The notes under the pieces: model-generated
Database searches by the model: none
What the model was told of the DNA's origin: nothing
What the model saw: the letters and a program-made list of their open reading frames with translations, nothing else
Made by a program: the position numbers and the translations under genes
Shown here: piece by piece, positions 1 through 7,720 of the stretch
How positions within the stretch are numbered: the first letter of the stretch is position 1
Layout of the letters: every line of letters starts with the position of its first letter
Source: Bacteroidota bacterium
Lineage (GTDB): Bacteria > Bacteroidota > Ignavibacteria > SZUA-365
Assembly (NCBI GenBank): GCA_018224345.1
Contig: JAGTUW010000366.1
Location: 1-11,947, forward strand
DNA length: 11,947 nucleotides
Direction: 5' to 3'

Positions 1-1
1 A

Positions 2-715
2 CATTTCATCCGCAGGCGCAGCCGTGTTATCGGAGCCGTCGGCCAACCCTTCATCATCTGGATTTTTCTCAGTGCGGGTTTCCGGCACAGCGTGGATGCT
101 GGCGGCGCGGAATACGGCGCGTTTCTCTTTCCCGGTATCATTTTGCTGATCGCACTGTTTGCGTCCATATTTTCCACAATATCCGTGATTGAGGACCGTA
201 AAACCGGTTTTATGCAGGGTGTGCTCACTTCGCCCGCACCACGGGCAGCCATCGTCTGGAGCAAGCTGCTCGCTGGTACAACCATCGCGCTGCTGCAGTC
301 GGTTGTATTCATGATCCTGTTGCCGTTCACCGGCTTGTCCCTGACCTGGGAAGGCATGCTGCTCAGCGCAGGATTGTTGTTGTTTGTCGGCATGACACTT
401 ACGGGGCTGGGCTTCTTGATATCCTGGAGCATGTCATCGACTCAGGGATTCCATGCCGTGATGAATTTGTTGCTTTTGCCGCTGTGGCTGCTCTCCGGAG
501 CGTTTTTTCCTCCGGAAGGGACGTCGGACTGGCTGGCGGCCATTATACAGCTCAATCCGCTGTATTACGTCACTGCATTGTTCCAGAAGGCCTTTTTCCT
601 CGGTAGCGGTATTGCCATGACTGAAGGGCCGCCCATACTCGTTTCGGTGATCGTGTTTGCCGCGTTTTTCTCTCTTGTGTTTATTCTATCACTCAGAGTT
701 GTTCGTCAGAAATGA
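2..715 (+). CDS. ABC-2 type transporter permease (5' partial)
   Basis: The membrane subunit of an ABC exporter, cut by the left edge. The frame is open from base 2, and the first visible residues (HFIRRRSRVIGAVGQPFIIW) are the usual start of the first helix region of ABC-2 permeases, so a valine start at 92 would be internal. 237 residues are visible; family members are around 250-260, so only the extreme N-terminus is missing. About six hydrophobic helices can be traced, with the family-typical stretch IEDRKTGFMQGVLTSPAPR after helix 2 and a C-terminal helix ending in RVVRQK. The ATPase partner should lie just upstream. The stop codon overlaps the SCO start by 4 nt, indicating translational coupling. 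From this context I infer a role in cofactor, copper or heme delivery for respiratory-chain assembly; the substrate cannot be read from the sequence. Confidence 0.85.
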   Translation, partial: HFIRRRSRVIGAVGQPFIIWIFLSAGFRHSVDAGGAEYGAFLFPGIILLIALFASIFSTISVIEDRKTGFMQGVLTSPAPRAAIVWSKLLAGTTIALLQSVVFMILLPFTGLSLTWEGMLLSAGLLLFVGMTLTGLGFLISWSMSSTQGFHAVMNLLLLPLWLLSGAFFPPEGTSDWLAAIIQLNPLYYVTALFQKAFFLGSGIAMTEGPPILVSVIVFAAFFSLVFILSLRVVRQK

Positions 716-1311
716 AATACGTTGTCATCAATTATCGCGCCGTATTGCTGTTGCCCCTCGTGGCTGTGCTCTCTCTCGTGGGATGCCAGCCTCAGCAGGA
801 TGGCATTGAAATAACGGAACTACCCGAAATCAAACAGGCCCCATCGTTTTCCTCCACGAATTATGACGGCAGTACCGTCACGGATGCGGATCTCGCGGGC
901 AGTGTGTATATCGCGTATTTTTTCTTCACTTCCTGTGGCGGCCCCTGTCCGATCATGAACTCTACAGCCAATGTCCTGCAGGCAGAGTATGCACGTGAGG
1001 ACGATTTTCGAATCGTCGGTTTCACTGTCGATCCGGAAACCGACACCGTGACACGACTCTCACAATACGCCGACCGCTATTCCGCCAGGCCAGGCAAGTG
1101 GTCGATGCTGCGCAACGAGGTCGATGTCGTCGGTGAGTTGACGATGAAGGGCTTTCTGATGGGAAGTGCTGAGGAGCCGGTAATGCACAGTACGCGATTT
1201 GCTCTCGTCGATCGCAGAGGCGTGATCCGTGGGTATTTCGACGGGCTGGATGATGAGAAAGTCCGGGAGTTACGTGCCGCTATCAATTTCCTGTTGGGAG
1301 AACGGTCATGA
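712..1311 (+). CDS. SCO1/SenC/PrrC family copper chaperone lipoprotein
   Basis: A thioredoxin-fold SCO protein that delivers copper to, or reduces, the CuA site of cytochrome c oxidase on the outer face of the cytoplasmic membrane. The 199-residue protein begins with a lipoprotein signal peptide (hydrophobic core about residues 10-23, lipobox LVGC, acylated Cys25). The copper-binding motif CGGPCP is at residues 75-80 (Cys75 and Cys79), DPETD follows at 107-111, and the distal copper-ligand histidine is His159 in VMHSTRF, so all three expected ligands are present. The length is normal for the family. The start codon overlaps the permease stop (ATGA), and its own stop overlaps the DUF420 start in the same way, so the three are co-translated. 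Its place between an ABC permease, DUF420 and the ACIII genes suggests maturation of the terminal oxidase that accepts ACIII electrons. The family assignment is firm; the exact client is inferred. Confidence 0.93.
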   Translation: MKYVVINYRAVLLLPLVAVLSLVGCQPQQDGIEITELPEIKQAPSFSSTNYDGSTVTDADLAGSVYIAYFFFTSCGGPCPIMNSTANVLQAEYAREDDFRIVGFTVDPETDTVTRLSQYADRYSARPGKWSMLRNEVDVVGELTMKGFLMGSAEEPVMHSTRFALVDRRGVIRGYFDGLDDEKVRELRAAINFLLGERS

Positions 1312-1730
1312 GTGTCAGTGATCTCCCGACCATCAATGCGTTGCTGAACGGCATTGCCACCACATTTCTCATTGCCGGCTTTCTGTTCATCCGCAAGAAG
1401 GATATACGCCGACATCGGGCGATGATGCTCGCTGCGTTTATTACTTCCGGAATTTTTCTCATCACCTACATTACCTATCATTTCACCACGGAACTGCTCA
1501 CACGCTTTCAGGGTGAGGGGCTTGTACGTACGGTCTATTTCTCGATACTGATCTCTCATTCCGTCCTGGCCGTCGCGGTCCCTCCATTGGCGATCATCAC
1601 TCTCTTCCGAGGTCTGAAGATGAAGGTGGAACGCCATCGGGCCATTGCGCGATGGACACTGCCGATATGGCTGTATGTATCGTTCACCGGTGTCGTTGTC
1701 TATGTCATGTTGTATCATTTCCCGGTCTAG
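1308..1730 (+). CDS. DUF420 family four-helix membrane protein
   Basis: A 140-residue integral membrane protein of the DUF420 (YozB-like) family, which is often encoded next to heme-copper oxidases and SCO proteins; its biochemical role is not established. Four hydrophobic helices are visible at about residues 9-28, 38-57, 75-99 and 114-136. The family's regularly placed histidines are present: His36 (IRRHRAMM), His58 (TYHF), His84 (SHSVLA), His110 (ERHRAIARW) and His137 (LYHF). Their positions near helix ends could allow heme or metal binding, but that is inference. The start is supported by a GGGAG ribosome-binding site at 1296-1300, 7 nt before the ATG, and by the ATGA overlap with the SCO gene. 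The length is typical. It probably acts in oxidase assembly together with SCO. Confidence 0.88.
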   Translation: MSVSDLPTINALLNGIATTFLIAGFLFIRKKDIRRHRAMMLAAFITSGIFLITYITYHFTTELLTRFQGEGLVRTVYFSILISHSVLAVAVPPLAIITLFRGLKMKVERHRAIARWTLPIWLYVSFTGVVVYVMLYHFPV

Positions 1731-1736
1731 GAACGT

Positions 1737-1979
1737 ATGAAGATGTATTTGATTCCAGTAGCACTATTTCTTATTGTCTTTCTGATAATCCCGGATATCG
1801 CATCGGCATGTCCGAATTGTAAGGAGGCGTACGTTGACGACGGCCAGTCTTCCGTCTCCTCGGGATTCAACAACAGTATTCTGTTCATGATGGCTGTACC
1901 CTTTCTCGTCGTTGGCACCTTCGCCTTGCGCCTGTGGTTCGCACAGCGTAAACGCGATGGCGACAGTCTAAGTACCTGA
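1737..1979 (+). CDS. small membrane protein with CPNC motif, unknown function
   Basis: An 80-residue protein of no function I can name. It has an N-terminal signal-like helix (about residues 4-19) ending in ASA just before Cys25, then a CPNCKEAY motif (Cys25, Cys28), a short polar stretch (30-46) and a second hydrophobic helix (about 48-67) followed by a basic tail (QRKR), which predicts a cytoplasmic C-terminus. Cleavage by signal peptidase I after Ala24, or lipidation at Cys25 with a weak ASAC lipobox, are both possible; either way the CxxC would sit at the start of the periplasmic part. The gene starts 6 nt after the DUF420 stop and ends 26 nt before actA, so it sits inside the operon. The motif resembles small CPxC membrane proteins I associate with cytochrome oxidase and ACIII loci, suggesting metal handling or thiol redox work, but this is inference. 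An alternative start at Met3 would barely change the product. Confidence 0.8.
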   Translation: MKMYLIPVALFLIVFLIIPDIASACPNCKEAYVDDGQSSVSSGFNNSILFMMAVPFLVVGTFALRLWFAQRKRDGDSLST

Positions 1980-2005
1980 TCCAGAAATAAGCACACACGG
2001 TCTGT

Positions 2006-2617
2006 ATGTTTACCGCATCCCAGGATAGAAAAATCAAACTCGGCATCGTCACCCTGCTTACGCTTGCAGGTATCGGAGCCATCGCGTTTTATTTCCTTCG
2101 TCATCCGAGTGTAATGGACGTCGGGTACCGGCCGCAACAACCGGTGCCGTTTGACCACCGTCTGCACGCCGGAGATCTGGATATCTCCTGTGTCTATTGC
2201 CACAGCAGTGTCGAAACCTCGGCGCACTCCACCGTCCCATCGACGGAGACCTGTATGAATTGTCATATTTCCGTGCAGCGGGAGAGTCCGAAACTCCAGC
2301 TCGTCCGAGACAGTTACGAACGGAATGAACCGATACGATGGATTCGCATACATAAGTTGCCGGATTATGCATTCTTCAATCACAGCCGCCATGTCAATGC
2401 CGGGATTGATTGCGCCTCCTGTCACGGAGAAGTGGAGAAGCAGGGTGTGATCGCACAGAAACAACCACTGACCATGGGGTGGTGTCTGGATTGCCATCGT
2501 GAGCCGGAGAGTCATGTGATACGCACACGTGAGATCACGGGCGTGGACGTGGATCCAGTCTTGCTGAGCCGGCCACTGAGTCAGGGGCCGCAGCACTGCT
2601 CGGCCTGCCATCACTGA
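2006..2617 (+). CDS. actA: ACIII subunit ActA, pentaheme cytochrome c
   Basis: The pentaheme subunit of Alternative Complex III, which carries electrons away from the ActB iron-sulfur chain on the periplasmic side. The 203-residue protein has an uncleaved N-terminal membrane helix (about residues 12-31) and five c-type heme attachment motifs: CVYCH 62-66, CMNCH 83-87, CASCH 136-140, CLDCH 160-164 and CSACH 198-202. The last motif lies at the very C-terminus, followed by only one histidine. Additional histidines (for example those in FDHRLHAGD and FNHSRHVNAG) are spaced as expected for distal axial ligands of bis-His hemes. The FxHxxHV-type and MGWCLDCHREPE segments are characteristic of ActA. 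No clear Shine-Dalgarno sequence precedes the ATG, which is common in FCB bacteria. It opens the act gene order A-B-C-D-E-F, 46 nt before actB. Confidence 0.95.
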   Translation: MFTASQDRKIKLGIVTLLTLAGIGAIAFYFLRHPSVMDVGYRPQQPVPFDHRLHAGDLDISCVYCHSSVETSAHSTVPSTETCMNCHISVQRESPKLQLVRDSYERNEPIRWIRIHKLPDYAFFNHSRHVNAGIDCASCHGEVEKQGVIAQKQPLTMGWCLDCHREPESHVIRTREITGVDVDPVLLSRPLSQGPQHCSACHH

Positions 2618-2663
2618 GCATCGTGCTTCGGTACGAACATCAACATTACGACGGAAGAGCAGT

Positions 2664-5600
2664 ATGTCAGATACGGATAGATCGAAGAAAACGTATTGGA
2701 AAAGCTTCGGAGAACTGGGAAAGGATCCGGCGATTCTTGAACAGCTCGGGAATGAATTTCCGCCGGATTACGATCAATTTGGCGGGGATGGCTCGTCGAT
2801 AACGAGACGGACGTTCATGGGTCTGATGGCGGCCTCCGCCGCGCTGGCCGCTACCGGCTGCCGCAGACCGGAGCAGGAGATTGTCCCGTACGTCCGCAAA
2901 CCAGAGTATATAACTCCCGGCATCTCCAATCATTTTGCAACGGCCTTCACTCTGCAGAATTTTGCAACTGGTCTGCTGGTACGCTCCCGCGAAGGCCGGC
3001 CGATAAAGATCGAGGGCAATGACCAGTGTCCTGTCAGCGCGGGGAAGTCGACACACATTGCCCAGGCCTCGCTGCTGGCATTGTATGATCCCGATCGCAG
3101 ATTGCGTCCGACGGTCAGCAACAGCGACTCGACACCACTCAACGCCATGCGCCGCATGGCGGATGCGATCCGCGAAGTCAGTGAGGAAGGGAAGGAGGTT
3201 CGTATTGTAGTCGATGAGCATGCCTCACCTTCACTGGTCCGGCTCTATGACGAGCTCGAACGCATGTTGCCGAATACACGTGTCATCACCTGGCCCGCCA
3301 TTGTCGCGGGAGGCGCCGCGGAGGCGAATAGACAGTTGTTCGATACCGATGCGATTCTGATTCCTGATCTGTCGCGAGCCGATGTGATTCTCGGTATAGA
3401 TGCGGATTTTCTCGGAACGGATCCTGAGGCGCTTTACCATATCCGGAATTTCTCCTCACGCCGCAAGCCCGAACCCTCTTCCCCGGACATGAACCGATTC
3501 TATGCCGTCGAAGCTGCGATGACCATGACCGGGTCGAATGCCGATGAACGGATCCGACTCACGCCCGATGCCTTCGACGGGTTTCTTCTCGGACTGCTGC
3601 ATGAAATCGTCGTCGTCCGTGGCCATGGTACCGTCGATGCGGGAGTGCGTTCCGCGCTGGTCCCTCCGGCGGATGATGTGCTGCCTCTGATCAGGCGTAT
3701 CGCCGGTGATCTCATTACCCATTCCTCGGTTGTCATGGTCGGCCGGCATCTGTCCGCACACACACATGCTCTGGGCATGATACTCAACCATACCCTGGGT
3801 GCTGTTGCCGACGATGGTATCATAGATCCGCGACGTGCATTGCCCTACAGCAATGCCAAAACCATGGCCATCGAGGCCTTTCGACGTGAGATGGAGCAGG
3901 GCGAAGTGGGCGCGGTGATATTCGCAGATGTGAATCCGGCGTACAGTCTTCCGGCAGACAGCTTCCGTACGCTGATCGCGAACGTACAATACCGTTTTTC
4001 TCTCTCACTGTATGCAGACGAAACATCGAAATTCTGCTCGATCTTCATTCCTGTCAATCATTATCTCGAGAGCTGGGGAGACGTGAGAAAGATTGACGGG
4101 TCCGAAGCCGTCGTGCAACCTCTGATTGCGCCGCTGAATGAAGGGCAACTGTCTCTTGGCGATGTGTTGATCGGTATCACCCGAGCATTCGATGAAGGCG
4201 CTTTCAGGGATACACCTGCATTCTATGATTTCGTGCGAAATCGCTGGCGGGAAGAGCATCTCCCTGCCAGTGGCCGCAGTTCTTTTGATGGATTCTGGCA
4301 TGACATATTGCGCAGTGGACATTGGGCAGTAGAAGCCACCGGGCGGCAACTCATATTGAACAACAAGGCTGCGGCTGAGCTTTCGGCGCAGGCCGCGAAG
4401 CATAGGGTCACCGTTGCCGCGACGGACACAGGTACTGCTGTGCATTTCGGCGTGTTTCCGGGGTATGCTCTGTATGATGGACGCTACGCCAATCTTGGCT
4501 GGTTGATGGAATTACCCGACCCCGTCACAAAAGTGACATGGGAGAATGTGGCGGCGCTCTCCAGAAGCACGGCAATGCTCCTGGGGGTGGAACAAGGCGA
4601 CGTCATCACTGTGACTACCGGCGCCGGTGAGGCTTCACTGCCAGTGTTGATTCAACCTGGTATGGCCGATAACACCGTGATAACACACACCGGGTTCGGG
4701 AGGCGTGAGGGCGGTCGGGTCGCGGCCGGGAAAGGCAGCAATGCCTATGCACTCATGAACGGTCCGGAGACCATCGGCTATCAGTCCGCGACCCTGAACA
4801 TTACCGGCAACAAGGTCCGCATCGCCACGACGCAGGATCATCACTCACTCAGTGGTGACGGTCACCATGGTATCGACAGGTCGGATATCGTCAAGGAAGG
4901 GACTCTGGCGGCGTTTCTGAGCAATCCCGCTTCTCTCTACGAAAAGGATCTCCCGCTGTACGGTACGGAAAAGAATACTGATCGTCCGATCAGTATCACG
5001 ACGCCGCATGATTACAGCAGCGGACATCGTTGGGGAATGACCATCGACACATCCGCCTGTGTCGGCTGTCATGCCTGCGTGACCGCCTGTCAGTCTGAAA
5101 ACAACATCCCCGTCGTCGGAAAGGAGCAGGTGCTCCGCGGGCGGGAGATGCACTGGATACGAATCGATCGCTATTATTCCGGGTCCGAAGACAATCCTGA
5201 TACCCTTCTGCAACCCATGCTCTGTCAGCATTGCGAGAAAGCGCCGTGTGAGAATGTCTGTCCCGTCGCCGCGACAACGCACAGTCCCGAAGGGCTCAAC
5301 GAGATGACCTACAACCGCTGTGTCGGAACCCGGTATTGTTCCAACAACTGTCCGTACAAGGTGCGGCGTTTCAATTATCTGAATTATCACAAGGAGGATC
5401 GTGATCCTCTGGGTATGGTCTTCAATCCCGACGTCACCGTCCGTATGCGCGGTGTCATGGAGAAATGTACGTTTTGTGTGCAGCGTATCAACGAGGCGAA
5501 GCATCACGCGAAGAATGAGGGGCGTGAGTTACTGCAGGATGGAGAGGTTGTCACTGCCTGTCAGCAGGCCTGTCCGGCCGATGCCATTGTCTTCGGAAAC

Positions 5601-5738
5601 ACCAACGATCCGGAGAGTGCCGTCTCCAGAAGCCAGACAACGGAACGCGGGTATCACGTGCTCCGTGAACTGAATGTCGTTCCTTCTATCACGTACAAGG
5701 CCAGGATCCGCAATACCAACGGGGGAGAAGACGCATGA
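2664..5738 (+). CDS. actB: ACIII subunit ActB, molybdopterin-like/Fe-S fusion lipoprotein
   Basis: The large periplasmic subunit of ACIII (1,024 residues), passing electrons from the quinol site in ActC to the ActA hemes. The N-terminus shows the MoCo-extended Tat leader: a YWKSFGELGKDP segment (11-22), the twin-arginine motif TRRTFMG (Arg48, Arg49), then a lipobox AATGC with Cys66, so it is probably a Tat-exported lipoprotein. Residues about 70-735 form a molybdopterin oxidoreductase-like region without a recognisable N-terminal CxxC cluster motif; in known ACIIIs this domain holds no cofactor. Residues about 785-1010 form a ferredoxin-like domain with 15 cluster cysteines: 799/802/805/809, 854/857/862/866, 886/892/896 and 935/938/966/970. 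The third group reads CVGTRYC, with Thr889 where a fourth cysteine would be, as expected for one [3Fe-4S] plus three [4Fe-4S] clusters. A GGAAG ribosome-binding site at 2653-2657 supports the start. The stop overlaps actC by 4 nt. Confidence 0.96.
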   Translation: MSDTDRSKKTYWKSFGELGKDPAILEQLGNEFPPDYDQFGGDGSSITRRTFMGLMAASAALAATGCRRPEQEIVPYVRKPEYITPGISNHFATAFTLQNFATGLLVRSREGRPIKIEGNDQCPVSAGKSTHIAQASLLALYDPDRRLRPTVSNSDSTPLNAMRRMADAIREVSEEGKEVRIVVDEHASPSLVRLYDELERMLPNTRVITWPAIVAGGAAEANRQLFDTDAILIPDLSRADVILGIDADFLGTDPEALYHIRNFSSRRKPEPSSPDMNRFYAVEAAMTMTGSNADERIRLTPDAFDGFLLGLLHEIVVVRGHGTVDAGVRSALVPPADDVLPLIRRIAGDLITHSSVVMVGRHLSAHTHALGMILNHTLGAVADDGIIDPRRALPYSNAKTMAIEAFRREMEQGEVGAVIFADVNPAYSLPADSFRTLIANVQYRFSLSLYADETSKFCSIFIPVNHYLESWGDVRKIDGSEAVVQPLIAPLNEGQLSLGDVLIGITRAFDEGAFRDTPAFYDFVRNRWREEHLPASGRSSFDGFWHDILRSGHWAVEATGRQLILNNKAAAELSAQAAKHRVTVAATDTGTAVHFGVFPGYALYDGRYANLGWLMELPDPVTKVTWENVAALSRSTAMLLGVEQGDVITVTTGAGEASLPVLIQPGMADNTVITHTGFGRREGGRVAAGKGSNAYALMNGPETIGYQSATLNITGNKVRIATTQDHHSLSGDGHHGIDRSDIVKEGTLAAFLSNPASLYEKDLPLYGTEKNTDRPISITTPHDYSSGHRWGMTIDTSACVGCHACVTACQSENNIPVVGKEQVLRGREMHWIRIDRYYSGSEDNPDTLLQPMLCQHCEKAPCENVCPVAATTHSPEGLNEMTYNRCVGTRYCSNNCPYKVRRFNYLNYHKEDRDPLGMVFNPDVTVRMRGVMEKCTFCVQRINEAKHHAKNEGRELLQDGEVVTACQQACPADAIVFGNTNDPESAVSRSQTTERGYHVLRELNVVPSITYKARIRNTNGGEDA

Positions 5739-7165
5739 GTACCGTGATGGAGAAAGACAGGCAGAGGAACTGGAACGTCGAAGGAGGAGGAACGCTCGCA
5801 GTCGACTCCCATTCGTTGCGTGAGCCATTGGTCGAAGGCACACCGGGGATGAAGGATGTGACCGAAACCGTCTCCCGGGTGATCGAAGCGAAACCCACGC
5901 GGCTCTGGTATATCACCGTGACACTGACGGGTGCGCTCGCCGCCTGGGGAATCTTCACCATTCTCTATACCACTTTCACAGGTATTGGTGTGTGGGGAAA
6001 CAATCAGCCGGTTGGTTGGGCGTGGGACATCACCAACTTCGTATTCTGGATCGGTATCGGGCATGCGGGGACACTCATCTCGGCAATTCTCTTTCTGTTC
6101 AGGCAGAAATGGCGTACCGCCATCAACCGGTCTGCGGAGGCAATGACCATATTTGCTGTTATTTGCGCGTTGATTTTCCCGATCATTCATACCGGTCGTC
6201 CCTGGGTCGCCGTGTACTGGTTGCTCCCGCTCCCGAATCAGATGGATCTGTGGGTGAATTTCCGTTCTCCTCTTCTGTGGGATGTGTTCGCCGTAGGTAC
6301 GTACTTCACCGTCTCGGCGTTGTTCTGGTTTGTCGGCCTGGTGCCGGACTTTGCGACACTGCGCAACCGTGCGAAGAACAAAATCGGGAAGTGGGCGTTT
6401 TCATTCTTCAGTATGGGATGGACCGGCGCGAATCGTCACTGGCACCGCTACGAAAAGGCTTATCTGATTCTTGCCGGCATCTCGACGCCGCTGGTACTCT
6501 CGGTGCATACCATCGTGTCCTTCGATTTTGCCGTCTCCGTTATTCCGGGCTGGCATACGACAATCTTTCCGCCCTATTTCGTTGCGGGAGCGATTTTTTC
6601 CGGCTTCGGGATGGTGTTGACGTTGATGATCATCGCACGGAAGCTTCTCAACCTCGAGCAGTTCATCACCATCAAGCATATAGAAAACATGAACAAGGTG
6701 CTGATGGCGACGGGTCTGATGGTCGGCTACGCCTACGGCATCGAATTTTTCATCGCATGGTACAGCGGTAATCCCTATGAACGCTTCGTGTTCATCAATC
6801 GCGCACTCGGTCCCTACGGCTGGGCCTACTGGACCATGGTGACCTGCAACGTACTGATTCCACAATTGTTCTGGTTCCGGAAGATCCGGCGTCACCTGCT
6901 GATCACCTGGATCATTTCCATTTTTGTCAATATCGGCATGTGGTTCGAACGTTTCGTAATTATCGTGACCTCGTTGCATCGCGACTTCCTGCCGTCGAGT
7001 TGGGGTATGTTCACGCCGACCTGGGTTGACGTCTCGATATTCGCAGGAACGGTAGGTCTTTTTTTGACTCTGTTCCTCGTGTTCGCGAAATACATCCCCG
7101 TGCTGGCTATCTCCGAAATCAAGGGAATTCTCCCCGGAGCGCAGCCGAAACACGGGCATCATTGA
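5735..7165 (+). CDS. actC: ACIII subunit ActC, NrfD-like quinol-binding membrane protein
   Basis: A polytopic membrane subunit of the NrfD/PsrC type that binds and oxidises quinol at the periplasmic side and hands electrons to the ActB clusters. The 476-residue protein begins with about 60 hydrophilic residues, then about ten hydrophobic helices and a histidine-rich tail (KHGHH). Conserved NrfD-type features are visible: His110 in GIGHAGTLISAILF, Arg/Glu in INRSAEAM (Glu135), and His152 in IIHTGRPW, matching the ACIII branch of the family. A strong ribosome-binding site GGGGGAG (5721-5727) lies 7 nt before the ATG, and the start overlaps the actB stop by 4 nt, so the two are coupled. The helix pair near His110 to His152 is the likely quinol pocket and part of a proposed proton pathway; this is inferred from family knowledge. 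The length is normal. Confidence 0.95.
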   Translation: MSTVMEKDRQRNWNVEGGGTLAVDSHSLREPLVEGTPGMKDVTETVSRVIEAKPTRLWYITVTLTGALAAWGIFTILYTTFTGIGVWGNNQPVGWAWDITNFVFWIGIGHAGTLISAILFLFRQKWRTAINRSAEAMTIFAVICALIFPIIHTGRPWVAVYWLLPLPNQMDLWVNFRSPLLWDVFAVGTYFTVSALFWFVGLVPDFATLRNRAKNKIGKWAFSFFSMGWTGANRHWHRYEKAYLILAGISTPLVLSVHTIVSFDFAVSVIPGWHTTIFPPYFVAGAIFSGFGMVLTLMIIARKLLNLEQFITIKHIENMNKVLMATGLMVGYAYGIEFFIAWYSGNPYERFVFINRALGPYGWAYWTMVTCNVLIPQLFWFRKIRRHLLITWIISIFVNIGMWFERFVIIVTSLHRDFLPSSWGMFTPTWVDVSIFAGTVGLFLTLFLVFAKYIPVLAISEIKGILPGAQPKHGHH

Positions 7166-7171
7166 GGAGGT
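7165..7171 (+). promoter_or_regulatory. Strong Shine-Dalgarno sequence of actD
   Basis: AGGAGGT, a complete anti-16S complement, begins inside the actC stop codon and ends 9 nt before the actD ATG at 7181. It is the strongest ribosome-binding site in the operon, and it fixes the actD start where there is no ATGA overlap to do so. Confidence 0.75.
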
Positions 7172-7180
7172 GTCTGAGAA

Positions 7181-7720
7181 ATGAATAAAACGGCCGGTAT
7201 ATCCGGAATATTTCAGGATCCCGATCTCGTGCTCAAAGCTGCCGAGGGTATCCGCCGCGAAGGCTATCGGAAATATGATTTCCACACGCCCTATCCCTTG
7301 CACGGCCTTGATGCTGCGATGGGAATCAAGCGCACGATACTTCCGTGGATTGCCTTCGGTGCGGGGTTGCTCGGTGCCGCTGTCGCACTGCATCTGCAGT
7401 GGTGGACGGGCGCGGTGGATTATCCGCTGGTGATTGGTGGCAAACCGTTCTTTGCGTTTGAGCCATCAATCCCCATCACCTTCGAGCTGACGATATTGGC
7501 GACAGCTATCGCCACGGTGGTTGGGATGTTCGCGCTCAACCGGCTTCCTCAGTGGTTCTCGAAGTGGCAGAATGATCCGCAGTTTCAGCGCGCGACCGAC
7601 GATGCCTTTGTCGTCACCGTTGACGCGGAAGACCCGTTGTATCATACAGACAAAACACGGGCGTTACTTGAATCCCTTGGTGCCGAACATGTACGAGTAG
7701 TGGAATATCATGAAGAATAA
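7181..7720 (+). CDS. actD: ACIII subunit ActD (DUF3341)
   Basis: The small two-helix subunit of ACIII, thought to have a structural role beside ActC/ActF; it carries no redox cofactor. The 179-residue protein has the DUF3341 pattern. An N-terminal soluble part (GIFQDPDLVLKAAEGI, then YDFHTPYPLHGLD at residues 32-44) resembles a small ferredoxin-like or ACT-like fold. Two membrane helices follow at about 53-72 and 98-119. The C-terminal soluble part contains RLPQW and FVVTVDAEDP and ends in an LLESLGAEHVRVVE segment. Length and motif order are normal. It follows actC by 15 nt with a strong ribosome-binding site and overlaps actE by 11 nt, so translation of the two is coupled. Confidence 0.94.
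   Translation: MNKTAGISGIFQDPDLVLKAAEGIRREGYRKYDFHTPYPLHGLDAAMGIKRTILPWIAFGAGLLGAAVALHLQWWTGAVDYPLVIGGKPFFAFEPSIPITFELTILATAIATVVGMFALNRLPQWFSKWQNDPQFQRATDDAFVVTVDAEDPLYHTDKTRALLESLGAEHVRVVEYHEE

Noticed and set aside
1727..2614. 295-codon open frame on the minus strand opposite the CPNC protein and actA
   Set aside because: It lies antisense to a gene with five CxxCH motifs and has no recognisable domain or plausible membrane or signal pattern; it is a shadow of the real gene.
6401..7393. 330-codon minus-strand open frame opposite actC and actD
   Set aside because: Its product is highly polar, His/Glu-rich low-quality sequence of the kind produced by reading antisense to membrane proteins; actC and actD are unambiguous.
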